From Desulfovibrio sp. (GTDB lineage: Bacteria > Desulfobacterota > Desulfovibrionia > Desulfovibrionales > Desulfovibrionaceae), in contig JAQVZK010000158.1 in assembly GCA_028708195.1 (NCBI GenBank), positions 1 to 5,808 on the forward strand: 5,808 bases of DNA. Direction: 5' to 3'. Both the position numbers and the translations under genes were made by a program. The notes below the pieces were generated by a model that saw only the letters and a program-made list of their open reading frames with translations, was not told the DNA's origin and made no database searches. This document shows, in pieces, positions 5,509 through 5,808 of this stretch (positions are counted from its first letter, which is position 1; the number at the start of each line of letters is the position of its first letter).

Positions 5509-5808
5509 GGCAGCGGTTTTCCTGAGGCAGGGCTTTTGCCGTCAGGGGATGCCTTACGGCTGCGTGACCACCAGAACCAGTCACGCTGTTCAGAGGGCAG
5601 GTGCGGGTCGCGGGCCTGGGCCACAGCACAGTGCAGGACATCCAGGCAGCAGATGTCCACCTTTTGCCCCTTGAGGCGGCAGAGGGCGTCATACAGTTCC
5701 TGCGGGTCACGGCTGGCGAGGTCAGCCCTGTCCGTCACGCCCAGCAGGTCAAAATCTTTCAGCGCGGCAGGCCCGACAGAGCGCATGCCGTGCAGGGGAT
5801 GCTTTTTC
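5505..5808 (-). CDS. Helix-hairpin-helix protein of the Cdd1-like (pathogenicity locus) family, 5' end outside window
   Basis: About 100 codons are visible, open to the right edge. The ATG at 5786 is probably internal: the frame continues upstream (KKHPLHG), and MRSVGPAALKDFDLLGV is the family's helix-hairpin-helix motif, which normally lies a little inside the protein. The body, DPQELYDALCRLKGQ, DICCLDVLHCAVAQARDP and LPSEQRDWFWWSRSRKA, fits the small Cdd1-like family, also seen annotated as 'mitomycin resistance protein'; that label rests on weak evidence. Two or three cysteines (ICC...HC) and a Trp-rich end are typical as I recall them. The molecular role is unknown; DNA binding through the helix-hairpin-helix is inferred. 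Its TGA overlaps the recD2 ATG by four bases (ATGA), so the two are almost certainly one operon with translational coupling. The last 15 or so residues (DGKSPASGKPLP) look like a variable tail. Confidence 0.78.
   Translation of the reverse strand, partial: KKHPLHGMRSVGPAALKDFDLLGVTDRADLASRDPQELYDALCRLKGQKVDICCLDVLHCAVAQARDPHLPSEQRDWFWWSRSRKASPDGKSPASGKPLP

Overview
The window reads as a piece of chromosome from a sulfate-reducing Desulfovibrionaceae bacterium, probably a Desulfovibrio of the D. desulfuricans/piger type (the genus is inferred from the near-canonical DsrB C-terminus and DsrD; the species is not resolved). No phage, transposon, plasmid, CRISPR or tRNA/rRNA feature is visible. 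Most of the content is housekeeping or core energy metabolism.

Layout. (1) 1-808, plus strand: the last 170 codons of dsrB (dissimilatory sulfite reductase beta subunit), then dsrD, separated by a 57-nt spacer holding a perfect 11-bp hairpin right before the dsrD ribosome binding site. (2) 809-1172: noncoding, with a 42-bp perfect palindrome at 989-1030 that looks like the terminator of the dsr transcription unit and could work in both directions. (3) 1173-1751: an orphan AMMECR1-domain gene (AmrA type) of unknown biochemical role. (4) 1752-2364: a long noncoding leader with a good candidate promoter, a textbook FMN riboswitch (about 2061-2201) and a further 160 nt of repeat-rich expression platform, ending in a hairpin that covers the Shine-Dalgarno of the next gene. 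(5) 2365-3036: ribB, the riboflavin-pathway enzyme controlled by that riboswitch. (6) 3037-3249: convergent intergenic region with a long-stem terminator. (7) 3250-5808, minus strand: recD2, an SF1B DNA helicase, preceded by and overlapping (ATGA) the 3' part of a gene for a small helix-hairpin-helix protein of the Cdd1-like family; that gene runs off the right edge.

How the parts work together. DsrAB reduces sulfite in the cytoplasm as the last step of sulfate respiration and DsrD is its small winged-helix partner. ribB supplies the four-carbon unit of riboflavin and is shut down when FMN is plentiful. The recD2 pair is unrelated in function to the dsr genes and probably serves DNA maintenance. 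AmrA has no visible functional partner here.

No undescribed multi-gene system is evident. The points most worth following are the regulatory structures (dsrB-dsrD hairpin, 42-bp palindrome, ribB expression platform) and the translationally coupled helix-hairpin-helix protein/RecD2 pair.
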